Shown piece by piece: positions 51,058-59,498 of a stretch of DNA of 64,000 bases. Source of the stretch: Methylobacterium sp. Leaf112 (GTDB lineage: Bacteria > Pseudomonadota > Alphaproteobacteria > Rhizobiales > Beijerinckiaceae). The DNA lies in the NCBI RefSeq assembly GCF_001423295.1, contig NZ_LMNG01000023.1, positions 329,680-393,679 on the forward strand, read 5' to 3'. A model generated the notes under the pieces. That model worked only from the letters and a program-made list of their open reading frames with translations, searched no databases and was not told where the DNA came from. Numbering within the stretch: the first letter of the stretch is position 1; every line of letters starts with the position of its first letter. Made by a program: the position numbers and the translations under genes.

Positions 51058-52080
51058 ATGCGCGCCGTCACCTACACCGAAGGTTCACCGATCGATGCGC
51101 CTGGAGCGCTCGTGGACACGACCTTCCCCGATCCCGTGACGGCCGGGCGCGATCTGCTCGTATGCGTGCAGGCTGTCTCGGTGAATCCGATCGACACCAA
51201 GGTGCGCCAGGGCGCCTACAAACAGGGCTGCGAGCCGAAGATTCTCGGCTGGGATGCGGCCGGAACCGTGGTCTCGGTCGGACCGGAGGCGCGCCTGTTC
51301 AAGCCCGGCGACGCGGTGTTCTACGCCGGTGCGCTCGACCGGCCGGGCAGCAACGCCACGTTCCAATGCGTGGACGAGCGCCTCGTCGGTGCCAAGCCGG
51401 CCACCCTCGATTTCGCCGCCGCTGCGGCGCTGCCGCTCACCGCGCTGACCGCCTGGGAGATGCTGTTCGACCGGCTCGACGTCGCCAAGCCCGTGCCGGG
51501 TGCCGCCCCCGCGATCCTGATCGTCGGCGGCGCCGGCGGCGTTGGCTCAATCGCCATCCAGCTCGCCCGGCAGCTTACGGACCTCACCGTGATCGCCACG
51601 GCTTCCCGCCCCGAGACGGCGCAATGGTGCCGGGACCTCGGCGCCCACCACGTGATCGACCATGCGAAGCCCCTCGCCACCGAGGTGAAGGCGCTCAGTC
51701 TTCCCGGGGCGCCCGGGTTCGTGTTCGCGACGACGCAGACCGGTGCGCATCTCCCGCAGATCATCGAGCTCCTCGCCCCGCAGGGACGCCTCGGCCCGAT
51801 CGACGACCCCGAGACCCTGGACGTGATGCCCCTAAAGCCCAAGAGCCTGTCGCTGCACTGGGAGCTGATGTTCACCCGCTCGCTGTTCCAGACAGCCGAT
51901 ATGGAACGGCAGCACGCTATCCTGACCGAGATCGCCCGCCTGATCGATGCGGGACGGCTGCGCACGACGTTGACCGAGACCTTCGGTCCAATCGACGCCG
52001 CCAACCTGGCACGCGCCCACGCGCTCATCGAGAGCGGGAAGGCGAGGGGCAAGGTTGTCCTCGCTGGGTTCAGCGACTGA
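51058..52080 (+). CDS. zinc-independent MDR alcohol dehydrogenase/quinone oxidoreductase
   Basis: 340 residues. A GroES-like N-terminal domain (VNPIDTKVRQGAYKQGCEPK then ILGWDAAGTV) is followed by an NADPH-binding Rossmann fold with GGAGGVGSIAIQLARQL near residue 150. Zinc ligands of classical alcohol dehydrogenases are absent, as in quinone reductase and enoyl reductase branches of the MDR superfamily. It probably reduces reactive quinones or enones with NADPH. Upstream is GGAGAC before the ATG. It stands alone between two long gaps that carry repeats E and F. Confidence 0.87.
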   Translation: MRAVTYTEGSPIDAPGALVDTTFPDPVTAGRDLLVCVQAVSVNPIDTKVRQGAYKQGCEPKILGWDAAGTVVSVGPEARLFKPGDAVFYAGALDRPGSNATFQCVDERLVGAKPATLDFAAAAALPLTALTAWEMLFDRLDVAKPVPGAAPAILIVGGAGGVGSIAIQLARQLTDLTVIATASRPETAQWCRDLGAHHVIDHAKPLATEVKALSLPGAPGFVFATTQTGAHLPQIIELLAPQGRLGPIDDPETLDVMPLKPKSLSLHWELMFTRSLFQTADMERQHAILTEIARLIDAGRLRTTLTETFGPIDAANLARAHALIESGKARGKVVLAGFSD

Positions 52081-52201
52081 GCCGGCAAGCGAAGCGTCCC
52101 GGCTCGGAGCCGGGACACTTTCCGCATCAGCCCGCGATGCCTCCGCGTCGCGGCTTGGACTAACGCTATCTCGACGTCGGCTCTGATGCCGCAGCCGCTC
52201 G

Positions 52202-52268
52202 AAAGCGGACCTGCGGAAATCCACCCAACCCAGCCGTCAGCCTGTGTCTCAACAGCCTGGAAGCGGAC
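52202..52268. repeat. dispersed intergenic repeat, copy F (short)
   Basis: Left GAAAGCGGAC, then ATCCACCCAACCCAGCCGTC, and right end GGAAGCGGACC only about 55 bases on, so the central arm is deleted. The 555-base gap 52081-52635 also holds the tandem hairpins at 52439-52488. Confidence 0.65.
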
Positions 52269-52438
52269 CATCCGAGGGTCTGCGAGGGGGCGGATACGGA
52301 CGGTAACAACCGTTAGGTTCCGACTACCAGCCCCTTCCGCTCCGACGTCCATCGGAAGGTACTTGAACTCGTACGCCACCCGACAGTGATGGTTGCTGGA
52401 GTCCCGCGAAGCGTCCCGAACACGTTCACGGTCGCGCG

Positions 52439-52488
52439 CGTCCACCACTTCGTGGACGCCTAACGGGGGCTGAACGGCGCGGTTCAGC
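52439..52488 (+). other. two tandem hairpins upstream of a small gene
   Basis: CGTCCAC/GTGGACG (52439-52458) and GCTGAAC/GTTCAGC (52469-52488), each 7 bp with a 6-base loop, separated by 10 bases. They lie about 150 bases before the gene at 52636 and could be a structured leader or the end of a short RNA. Confidence 0.4.
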
Positions 52489-52635
52489 ATGGGTTCGACA
52501 CGCGAACATAGAAAGCCGTCACCCCGACAAGGGAGCGATGCCCACCCCACCGGCATCGCCAGGAGCCTGCCCCATTCGGGCACGCCGAGCATCTCGCGGC
52601 CCGGGTCGGCAAACGACACCCCAGGAAGATCCCAC

Positions 52636-53073
52636 ATGAACGATACGCAGACCATCACCGGCACCGTCTGGGCCGTCTTCGGCCACCGCTTCGCCATCGA
52701 GGCCAAGGACGGACGCGTCCTCGCGGACCTTGGACCGAAGGCCGCCGAGCGCATCGCAATCGCCCCCGGCGACACGGTCACGATCACGGGCGAGCGCAAG
52801 CCCTCGGAGACCAAGGTGATGTCCATCACCCTCAAGGACGGCATCGTCCGCGAGATCGCGTGGCCGAAGCCTCACGAGGAAAAGGCGGGCCAGGCCCCGG
52901 CCGATCCTTCTGCGGCCCTCGCGGCGGTCAAGGCCGATGGCTACGCCGTCGAGGGTGAGCCGGCGCGCAAGCCGAAGCACTTCGAGATCGTCGGGGCGAA
53001 GGACGGCGTCCGCCACGAGATCCACGTCGAGCTCGACGGCAAGATCCGGAAGGCCAAGCCGCTCGCCGCCTGA
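52636..53073 (+). CDS. small two-part protein: OB-fold-like N-terminus and PepSY-like C-terminus
   Basis: 145 residues from the ATG at 52636 with AGGAAG upstream. Residues 1-65 (TITGTVWAVFGHRFAIEAKD then GRVLADLGP; GDTVTITGERK) look like a small beta-barrel of OB type. Residues about 90-145 (ALAAVKADGYAVEGEPARKP; FEIVGAKDGVRHEIHVELDG) look like a PepSY unit. No signal peptide is seen. The function is unknown; similar small proteins occur in stress-associated loci. The upstream frame to 52489 is not supported. Confidence 0.7.
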   Translation: MNDTQTITGTVWAVFGHRFAIEAKDGRVLADLGPKAAERIAIAPGDTVTITGERKPSETKVMSITLKDGIVREIAWPKPHEEKAGQAPADPSAALAAVKADGYAVEGEPARKPKHFEIVGAKDGVRHEIHVELDGKIRKAKPLAA

Positions 53074-53279
53074 GGGGCGACCTGGATCGCGGCCGGGCCT
53101 GGGCAGTCTTGCCCCGGGCTCGGCGTAGGGTGGATCGAGCCATCCGCTTCGTAGACTCCGAAAAGTCCGCGTTCGACGGGAGCCCAAGCCTTTCCCGTCG
53201 GTTGGGTCCCCTTACACGGCGGGTCCTGTCCTCCAGGGTCCAGCCGGCCTACCCATGCCCGAGGACGAACGTCTTGCAA

Positions 53280-53795
53280 GTGATCCATCCCGACCCGCCG
53301 ATGCGCGAGGAGATTGCGCGCGGCTTCTACCCGGCGTTCGAGGGCAGGTGGCGCAGGGCCGAGGTGATCGGCCGATGGGTCATGGTCGCGTTCGTCGCCG
53401 CCAACGTTCTCGGGGCGTTCGGCCAGGGGCTGTTCAGCGAGCGCGAGGCCGCCAACGCCGATGCTTCGATCAAGCTGCGCTATGAGCCGGTCGTCCGGTT
53501 CGGAGCCCCCACCAGGGTCCAGTTCGACACCCGCGTCCCGCCGGGTGGCGACAAGGTTGCCGTGACCATGGCCAAGGGGCTGGCGGACCATTTCGGCCTT
53601 GAGAGCATCATCCCCCGCCCATCCGTCTGGGAGGCCGGCGCCGACAGCATCCGCATGGAATTCCCTGTGGTGAAGGGCCAGGAGCGGGTCACCATCCTGT
53701 TCGCGGGCTCGCCCGGTTTCCGCGGCGGGGTCGAACTCTGGGCACGCCTGGACGCGGGCGAGACCCTGTCCTGGTCGCAGTATTCGGTCCCGTAG
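53280..53795 (+). CDS. hypothetical membrane-anchored protein encoded before DUF421
   Basis: 171 residues from a GTG at 53280, or 164 from an ATG at 53301; neither has a strong ribosome binding site. One transmembrane helix lies near 30-48 (VIGRWVMVAFVAANVLGAFG), followed by a soluble domain of about 120 residues with beta character (YEPVVRFGAPTRVQFDTRVP; ERVTILFAGSPG), probably periplasmic. The stop is two bases before the DUF421 start, so the two proteins are likely partners. The family is not recognised. Confidence 0.72.
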   Translation: MIHPDPPMREEIARGFYPAFEGRWRRAEVIGRWVMVAFVAANVLGAFGQGLFSEREAANADASIKLRYEPVVRFGAPTRVQFDTRVPPGGDKVAVTMAKGLADHFGLESIIPRPSVWEAGADSIRMEFPVVKGQERVTILFAGSPGFRGGVELWARLDAGETLSWSQYSVP

Positions 53796-53797
53796 CC

Positions 53798-54238
53798 ATG
53801 AGCACCGTCTTCAAGGCCGCGGCGGCCTACCTCGTCGTCCTTTTCGTCATCCGCCTCATCGGGCGCCGAACGGCGAGCCAGCAGGCCCCCATCGACATGG
53901 TGGTCCTCTTTCTCTTCGGCGGCATGAGCGTCAGCGCCGTGCTCGGCGACGACAAATCGTTCGTGGGCGCGATGAGCGCGATCTTCACGGTGGGTCTGAT
54001 GCACGTCGCCGTGTCGTGGCTGAAGCTGCGCTACGTCTGGTTCGAGCGCATCTGCGACGGCACGCCCATCGTGGTTTTTCGCGATGGCGACTGGGACGAA
54101 ACCCAGATGCGCCGCCTGCGTATGCAGCAGGCCGACGTGCGCACCGCCGCCCGACAGCAGGGCCTCGAAGACATGGACCAGGTCGCGGTCGCCGTGGTCG
54201 AGCGCGACGGCAAGGTCTCGATCATCGAGAAGGAGTGA
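53798..54238 (+). CDS. DUF421 (YetF-like) membrane protein
   Basis: 146 residues. Three hydrophobic segments at the N-terminus (AAYLVVLFVIRLIGRRTASQ; DMVVLFLFGGMSVSAVLG; IFTVGLMHVAVSWLKLRY) lead into the cytoplasmic YetF domain (IVVFRDGDWDETQMRRLRMQ; EDMDQVAVAVVERDGKVSII). This is the compact DUF421 layout. Cellular function is unclear in the family; some members are linked to spore or stress envelopes. It is coupled to the preceding hypothetical gene and ends before a strong bidirectional hairpin. Confidence 0.87.
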   Translation: MSTVFKAAAAYLVVLFVIRLIGRRTASQQAPIDMVVLFLFGGMSVSAVLGDDKSFVGAMSAIFTVGLMHVAVSWLKLRYVWFERICDGTPIVVFRDGDWDETQMRRLRMQQADVRTAARQQGLEDMDQVAVAVVERDGKVSIIEKE

Positions 54239-54366
54239 CGCGCCCTACCGGGGCCTGCCCGTATCCGTACGTCGAACGCAATGCGCATGGCGCCGATGCC
54301 GTATCCGCGCGGTCGTACGTACCTTCGCCGAGCAGAACTTCGGATGGACCAGGCGAGCCAATATGC

Positions 54367-54401
54367 CATCGCCGGGAAAGCCTTGAGCCTTCCCGGCGAT
54401 G
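54367..54401. terminator. bidirectional terminator-like hairpin
   Basis: Perfect 12-bp inverted repeat, CATCGCCGGGAA (54367-54378) and TTCCCGGCGATG (54390-54401), with an 11-base loop. It lies between the convergent DUF421 and cupin genes, six bases beyond the cupin stop. There is no U-tract in either direction. Confidence 0.6.
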
Positions 54402-54407
54402 CGGGGA

Positions 54408-54878
54408 TTACGCGGCCCTGGACGTGACCTTGTCGTAGGTCCCCGTCGCAATCTGCTCTTCAAGTTGCGCCTTGAAGTCCGCGATCCCGAGGACCTGGAC
54501 CGGATTGCCCGTGTCGTCGAGGAACTCGTAGAGCGCATCATCGATGTTGCGGTTGCTGAAGAAGACGATGGCGTCCTCGTCGCCGCCGCCTTCCAGATGC
54601 GGCTCGCCGTTCGCCACGCCCGAGACGTAGCTGCCCGTGGGGCGCGTCTCCTTGTGGGTGCCGTCCTGTCGGTAGAACCGAAGCTCGCCCTGCATCACGA
54701 GCGTCACGTAGGGGCTCTTGTGCCGGTGCAGCATCACGCGCTGGTTCGCGGCGAACTTGAAGACCACGTCGACGATGCGGTTCTCCTCGTCGACCTTGTA
54801 GACGAAGAAGGCGATGTGCGGCAGCCAGTCGAGCGTCCGCCAGGTGATGTTGCTCTCGTCGAACTTGGGGGTTGGCAT
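54408..54878 (-). CDS. cupin-domain protein
   Basis: 156 residues. The cupin beta-barrel has RVMLHRHKSPYVTLVMQGEL as motif 1 (metal-binding His-x-His plus a later Glu) and a matching second motif around GVANGEPHLEGGGDEDAIVF. These resemble the anti-sigma ChrR/acetylacetone-dioxygenase-like single cupins. It is soluble and probably binds one metal ion. No operon partner is visible. Substrate or regulatory role cannot be read from the sequence. Confidence 0.8.
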   Translation of the reverse strand: MPTPKFDESNITWRTLDWLPHIAFFVYKVDEENRIVDVVFKFAANQRVMLHRHKSPYVTLVMQGELRFYRQDGTHKETRPTGSYVSGVANGEPHLEGGGDEDAIVFFSNRNIDDALYEFLDDTGNPVQVLGIADFKAQLEEQIATGTYDKVTSRAA

Positions 54879-55062
54879 CAGGTTTCCTCGGGGTTCGCAG
54901 TGTGACCCGTTCGGGGTCGGCGCACGGCTTTCCGCCGCGTCTCGTTTTCGAGGGCCTGCTCGAAGCCCCTTTCAATGAAACTAGGCGACCCCATCGTCGG
55001 TTCGACGATTCGGGCCTCACGAGTTCCTTGAATCCGCGCTGTCCTCGTTCGAGGACAGCCGG

Positions 55063-55965
55063 TCACCCGCCGCGTCGAGCGTTGCGCGTCGGGATGACGA
55101 GGGCCTCGATGAAGTTGACGATCTCGATCCGTCGGTTGCCCTCGTCGGTCACCTGATCGTCCAAGCCCAGCCGCCAGGCGAGGTCGCGCCGGTCGGGCTC
55201 GCGATGGATGGCCTCGACGAGGTCGGCCTGCTCCTCGACCTCGCGCCGGGTACGGGCCAGCCCGCTCTCGACCAGATCGTCCGCCTGCCGCCGGAGGGCT
55301 CCCGTCACCTCGTCGAGCCCGATCTCCGGGTGGTATTGGACGCCCCAGAACGTGCCGCCGTCGTGTCGGATCTCGGCGGCCTGGACGACGGTGGACCGGT
55401 TCAGCGCCAGCAGCGTGGCCCCGTCCGGCAGGGTCTCGACCTCATCGGTGTGGATGCTGGGCGCATCGTAGGCGACCGGGCGGCCCTTGAGCAGCGGATG
55501 AGACCGTCCAGCGTCCGTGGGCACGATCCGGCGGGCGAAGCCGGCCTCGGGACCGTTGCGGTTCTGCCGGACCGTGCCACCCGCGGCGACGGTCGCCATC
55601 TGCAGCCCGGCGCAGGAGCCGAAGGAAGGTGTTCCGGACGAGAACAGGGCATTCATGAATGCGAGGGAGCGCCTGACCTCCGGCGTGTCCTCGTAGAGAG
55701 ATAGGGGCGAGCCCGAGAGGAAGACCGCATCGTATCCGCCCAGGCTCTCGCCCTCCGGGAAGGTACTGTCCGCGTCAGCGGGCATGACGCGATGGCAAAC
55801 GGCCCCTGGCGCAAGGAGAGCTAGGATCTCGACGTAGGTCTCCCCAGACGAGCGCCCGACACTGTCTCGGCGCTTCTCACGGGCTGCCGTAGGCTCGCTT
55901 TCAGCGACGAGGAAACGAAGTCCTGATGTTGGTGCCTGCAAGGCCGTTGCGCTCCGGGGAGCCAT
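55063..55965 (-). CDS. class I glutamine amidotransferase-like protein
   Basis: 300 residues from the ATG at 55965 (MAPRSATALQAPTSGLRFLV). The GATase core has the nucleophile Cys in SFGSCAGLQMATVAAGG and the His-x-Glu dyad in WGVQYHPEIGLDEV. SGSPLSLYEDTPEVRR is typical of GMP-synthase-like stand-alone amidotransferases. About 60 extra C-terminal residues follow the dyad. It may hydrolyse a gamma-glutamyl compound, as PuuD does, or supply ammonia to an unknown synthase; no partner gene is adjacent. The frame to 56115 is not supported. A near-consensus EcfG promoter lies upstream. Confidence 0.82.
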   Translation of the reverse strand: MAPRSATALQAPTSGLRFLVAESEPTAAREKRRDSVGRSSGETYVEILALLAPGAVCHRVMPADADSTFPEGESLGGYDAVFLSGSPLSLYEDTPEVRRSLAFMNALFSSGTPSFGSCAGLQMATVAAGGTVRQNRNGPEAGFARRIVPTDAGRSHPLLKGRPVAYDAPSIHTDEVETLPDGATLLALNRSTVVQAAEIRHDGGTFWGVQYHPEIGLDEVTGALRRQADDLVESGLARTRREVEEQADLVEAIHREPDRRDLAWRLGLDDQVTDEGNRRIEIVNFIEALVIPTRNARRGG

Positions 55966-55979
55966 TCCCCGGGGACCCG

Positions 55980-56004
55980 AACTGCTGGCAGAAAACGGCG
56001 TTCC
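55980..56004 (-). promoter_or_regulatory. near-consensus EcfG promoter for the amidotransferase gene
   Basis: On the minus strand GGAAC (56004-56000), 16 bases, then AGTT (55983-55980). It differs from GGAAC-N16-CGTT by one base and would leave a very short leader before the ATG at 55965. Weaker than the divergent site at 56064-56088. Confidence 0.35.
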
Positions 56005-56063
56005 GGGCCGGGCGGACCTGCCGCAGGTGATGAGGACGTGTCGAGTTGAAGCACTCAGATGCA

Positions 56064-56088
56064 GGAACGTCGGGTTCCAGCCGCCGTT
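56064..56088 (+). promoter_or_regulatory. EcfG (general stress sigma) promoter for the LLM-GH15 pair
   Basis: GGAAC at 56064-56068, a 16-base spacer, then CGTT at 56085-56088: an exact match to the alphaproteobacterial general-stress sigma consensus. The predicted transcript would start near 56096, about 20 bases before the TTG at 56117. Confidence 0.7.
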
Positions 56089-56116
56089 CGCTTTTCGTTT
56101 GATCAGGACAACCAAC

Positions 56117-57079
56117 TTGGCGCGCTTCGGCTATCACGCTTCCCACGAGCAATACGCGCCATCCACCCTTCTCTCACATGTCCAATCAGCCGAGCGTGCC
56201 GGCTTCGCCTGTGCGATGTCGTCTGAGCATTTCAAGCCATGGAGCAATGCCCAGGGCCACGCCGGTCATGCCTGGTCCTGGCTCGGCGCCGCGCTCGCGA
56301 CCACGCGATTGCCGTTCGGCATCATCACGGCGCCGGGTTATCGCCACCACCCCGCTGTCCTCGCCCAGTCGGCCGCGACCCTGTCCGAAATGTTCCCGGA
56401 ACGGCTGTGGCTGGCCCTCGGAAGCGGCCAGCGGTTGAACGAGGACATCACAGGCATGCCGTGGCCGGAGAAGGCCGAGCGCACCGCCCGCCTTAGTGAG
56501 TGCGCCGCGGTGATCAGGGCCCTGTTCGACGGCGAGACCGTGACGCACCGGGGCCGGGTCACGGTGGTGGATGCCAAACTGTATTCCCGCCCGGCCAAGG
56601 CACCCCTCCTGCTGGCCGGCGCCGTCACTACTGAGACGGCCCGTAAGGTCGCGACGTGGGCCGACGGTCTCGTCACCGTCGGCATAGAGCCGGGCAAGCT
56701 CCGTCCCGTCGTCGAGGCCTTTTGCGAGGGCGGGGGCGAAGGCAAGCCAGTCTTCCTCCAGACGAAGGTGTGCTGGGATACGGACGACGGACGGGCCCTC
56801 TCCGAGGCCCACGGGCAATGGGCCGCCAACATGCTGGAGGGCGACGCCAACTGGGACCTGCGCACGCCGGAGGACTTCGAGACCGCGTCGCGCTTCGTAC
56901 GTCCCGAGGACGTTCACGGTTGTGTCCGGGTGTCCTCGGACCTCGGGCGTCAGGCAGCCTGGCTCGCCGACCTCGCGGAGATCGGCTTCGAGGAGATCAT
57001 CGTTCATCAAGTTGGCCGCAACCAGGATGCCTTCATCGAGGCGTTCGGCGGCGGTGTCTTGCCCCAGCTTCGCGCCTAG
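56117..57079 (+). CDS. LLM-class flavin-dependent oxidoreductase (TIGR03885-like)
   Basis: 320 residues from a TTG at 56117 (Leu/Met-ALA-ARG-PHE-GLY-TYR-HIS), chosen because AGGA lies eight bases upstream and the stress promoter leaves no room for an earlier start. The luciferase-like barrel has the usual opening (FGYHASHEQYAPSTLLSHVQ then SAERAGF), SSEHFKPWS and RLWLALGSGQRLNEDI. Members use FMN or F420 as hydride carrier; the cofactor is not fixed by the sequence. GH15 follows after 36 bases. This LLM/GH15 pairing recurs in related genomes, to my knowledge. Confidence 0.87.
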   Translation: MARFGYHASHEQYAPSTLLSHVQSAERAGFACAMSSEHFKPWSNAQGHAGHAWSWLGAALATTRLPFGIITAPGYRHHPAVLAQSAATLSEMFPERLWLALGSGQRLNEDITGMPWPEKAERTARLSECAAVIRALFDGETVTHRGRVTVVDAKLYSRPAKAPLLLAGAVTTETARKVATWADGLVTVGIEPGKLRPVVEAFCEGGGEGKPVFLQTKVCWDTDDGRALSEAHGQWAANMLEGDANWDLRTPEDFETASRFVRPEDVHGCVRVSSDLGRQAAWLADLAEIGFEEIIVHQVGRNQDAFIEAFGGGVLPQLRA

Positions 57080-57115
57080 TCGCCACGCACCCTTTCCCAT
57101 CCTCGGAGCCATCGA

Positions 57116-58921
57116 TTGTTGAAGCCGTTTCCCCGCACGGGCGGGCCTGTCGAACGCGAGGACGGATATCTCCCCCTCGAAGCCTATGCCGCCCTCGGTG
57201 AGGGCCGGTCCGTGGCCTTGTCCGGTGCCGACGGCTCAATCGATTGGTGGTGCTGCCCGAACCTCGATTCCCCACCGCTCTTCGACCGTCTGCTATCCCC
57301 ACATGAGGGGGGCTACTTCTCTGTCACGCCCGATGCCCCATTCACCGCCGAGATCGGCTATCGCGACGGAAGCAACGTCCATGAGACCGTGTTCACCACG
57401 GCGACCGGAAGGGCGCGCCTGACCGAGAGCCTGAACAGCGGGCCGGCCGGGCGGTTGCCTTGGGCGGAACTGGCACGTCGCATCGAGGGGATCCAGGGGC
57501 GTGTCCGCTTCCGGATCGAGCTCGTGTTCGGAACTCGGGGCGACACGGCCGGACCATTCCTCTCGTCGAACGCAAGTGGCACTGCCTTTCACGTCGCCGA
57601 CCTTATGGGGCTGTTCCGCTATAGCGAGGGCATCCGCATCGATGGCGAGGATGACCATGCGATCAAGGCCAGCGTCGAGGTGTCGGCGGGGCAGCGCGAG
57701 ACGGTGGCCATCGTCGCCGGCGAGCACGAGCCACTCGTCGTCGCCCCAGTCGCGGACATCGACCGACGCATCGATGGCTCCTGCGATGCTTGGCGCAACT
57801 GGACCGAACGCCTTGGCTACGCGGGGCGGTACCCGGAACAGGTTGGACGCAGCGCCCTCGCCCTCAAGCTGCTGCTCTACTCCCCCACCGGCGCCATCGC
57901 CGCCGCGGCGACGACCTCGTTGCCGGAAGGTATCGGAGGTAAGAAGAACTACGATTACCGCTACGCCTGGGTTCGGGATGCCGGCTACGTCATCAAGGCG
58001 TTCCTCCGCCTAGGGGCCCATGCCGAGGCCAGCGCCGCGTTGACTTGGCTCGTCCGCCACTTGGAGGAGCACGGCGCCCAGGTCCTCTTCACCCTGAACG
58101 GGGAGATGGTCTCGGAGGAGGAGGAACTCGACCTTCCAGGGTACCGGAACTCCCGCCCGGTCCGAACGGGCAACGCAGCAACTGGCCAGCACCAGCACGG
58201 CATCTACGGCGACATCTTCGAGACGGCGGAGCGCTTCGTTGCCGGGGGTGGCATGCTCGACCTGCGCAGCGGTGCGTTGCTGGCGCGTCTTGCCGACGAA
58301 TGCGCCGAGAAATGGAAGATGAAGGATGCTGGGATCTGGGAGCTTCCAGAGCAGCAGCACTACACCGGCTCCAAGATCAGTTGCTGGCAGGCCCTGGCCC
58401 GGGCCGTCGAGATGGCCGAGAAGGGCTATCTGCCAGGCACCTGCAAGGACCGTTGGGTCCGGGCCCGCGACCGCGTAGCGGACTGGATCGAGGAGCATTG
58501 CTGGTCGGAGGCGAAGCAGGCCTACGTGATGTATCCCGGCAGCGATAAGCTCGATGCCTCGATGACCCTTGCTGTCCGCTTCCGATATGGGAGCGCCGAC
58601 CGATTGCGGGCGACCTGCGAAGCCATCGACCGGGAGCTCGGTCGGGGTCCCTATCACTACCGCTACTCGGGCGTGGATGCCGAGGAAGGTTGCTTCCTCG
58701 CATGCACCTTCTGGCTCTGCGAGGCGATGGCTCTTCTCGGGCAGAACGATCAGGCGTCAGAGAAATTCGAGGCGGTGGTCGCGGCATTGGACCGGAACTC
58801 CGGCACCTATGCGGAGATGGCCGATCCCCAAACAGGCGGGTTCCTTGGGAATTTGCCACAAGGATTGACCCACTTGGCCCTGATACAGGCGGCAGCGACC
58901 CTATCGGGACTGGACCTTTAG
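57116..58921 (+). CDS. GH15-family glucoamylase/trehalase-like protein
   Basis: 601 residues from a TTG at 57116 with GGAG seven bases upstream. An N-terminal beta-sandwich (LEAYAALGEGRSVALSGADG; SIDWWCCPNLDSPP) precedes an (alpha/alpha)6 barrel with YAWVRDAGYVIKAF and the general acid Glu in KDAGIWELPEQ. These are features of bacterial GH15 glucoamylase/trehalase-like enzymes. No signal peptide is seen, so it probably acts on cytoplasmic alpha-glucans or trehalose, consistent with stress-sigma control. The substrate is not proven. Confidence 0.88.
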   Translation: MLKPFPRTGGPVEREDGYLPLEAYAALGEGRSVALSGADGSIDWWCCPNLDSPPLFDRLLSPHEGGYFSVTPDAPFTAEIGYRDGSNVHETVFTTATGRARLTESLNSGPAGRLPWAELARRIEGIQGRVRFRIELVFGTRGDTAGPFLSSNASGTAFHVADLMGLFRYSEGIRIDGEDDHAIKASVEVSAGQRETVAIVAGEHEPLVVAPVADIDRRIDGSCDAWRNWTERLGYAGRYPEQVGRSALALKLLLYSPTGAIAAAATTSLPEGIGGKKNYDYRYAWVRDAGYVIKAFLRLGAHAEASAALTWLVRHLEEHGAQVLFTLNGEMVSEEEELDLPGYRNSRPVRTGNAATGQHQHGIYGDIFETAERFVAGGGMLDLRSGALLARLADECAEKWKMKDAGIWELPEQQHYTGSKISCWQALARAVEMAEKGYLPGTCKDRWVRARDRVADWIEEHCWSEAKQAYVMYPGSDKLDASMTLAVRFRYGSADRLRATCEAIDRELGRGPYHYRYSGVDAEEGCFLACTFWLCEAMALLGQNDQASEKFEAVVAALDRNSGTYAEMADPQTGGFLGNLPQGLTHLALIQAAATLSGLDL

Positions 58922-59059
58922 ACCAACGGACCAAATACCGGCTGGCGAGACCTTAGGCGCTTAACCGCGGCGGGCCTCGCCATCCGACGATGATGGGTAC
59001 GAGGTACTTTGCCATCGCCCCTGAGAGAGGATGACCAGACAGCGTGAGCTGGTCTATGA

Positions 59060-59434
59060 TCAGACCGCGTGTTGTATAGCTTTGATGACGTCCGAGGCGT
59101 TATATGGCTTAGGCACGAACAACCCGTGGTCCGGAACCTCCTCGTCCGTGAACCGATGCCGTCCCGACGTCAGAACCAGCCGGATGTCCGGCCAATTCTC
59201 GTTGACCCGCTCGGCGAGGGTGACGCCACACATGGTTCCCGGCATATCGACGTCGGTAAACAATACGCCGATGTCGGATCTCCGATGCAGGATGTCCCAG
59301 GCCTCGTCGGCATGACGGGCCGCAACCACCGTGAAGCCCGCATCCTCAAGCATGTCCACGGCATTCGAGCGTACGAAGTCGTAGTCCTCAACCACGAGGA
59401 CGACCGATGCTTCGAGGGGGCGCTTCGTCGGCAT
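59060..59434 (-). CDS. single-domain response regulator
   Basis: 124 residues, all receiver. Acidic pocket VVEDYD near 15, phosphoacceptor Asp in VLFTDVDMPGTM, Lys in FVPKPYNASDV. There is no output domain. The layout DVDMPGTMCGVTLAERVNEN is typical of FixJ/CheY-like single receivers encoded next to PAS hybrid kinases, and the hybrid kinase gene ends 65 bases upstream on the same strand. It may act as a phosphate sink or a diffusible messenger of that kinase. Confidence 0.88.
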   Translation of the reverse strand: MPTKRPLEASVVLVVEDYDFVRSNAVDMLEDAGFTVVAARHADEAWDILHRRSDIGVLFTDVDMPGTMCGVTLAERVNENWPDIRLVLTSGRHRFTDEEVPDHGLFVPKPYNASDVIKAIQHAV

Positions 59435-59498
59435 GGGCGTTCAACAGACAGGCAACGCTTCGGTTGCAATCCCTGGGCGGTAGCTTTTCCGTTACCGC

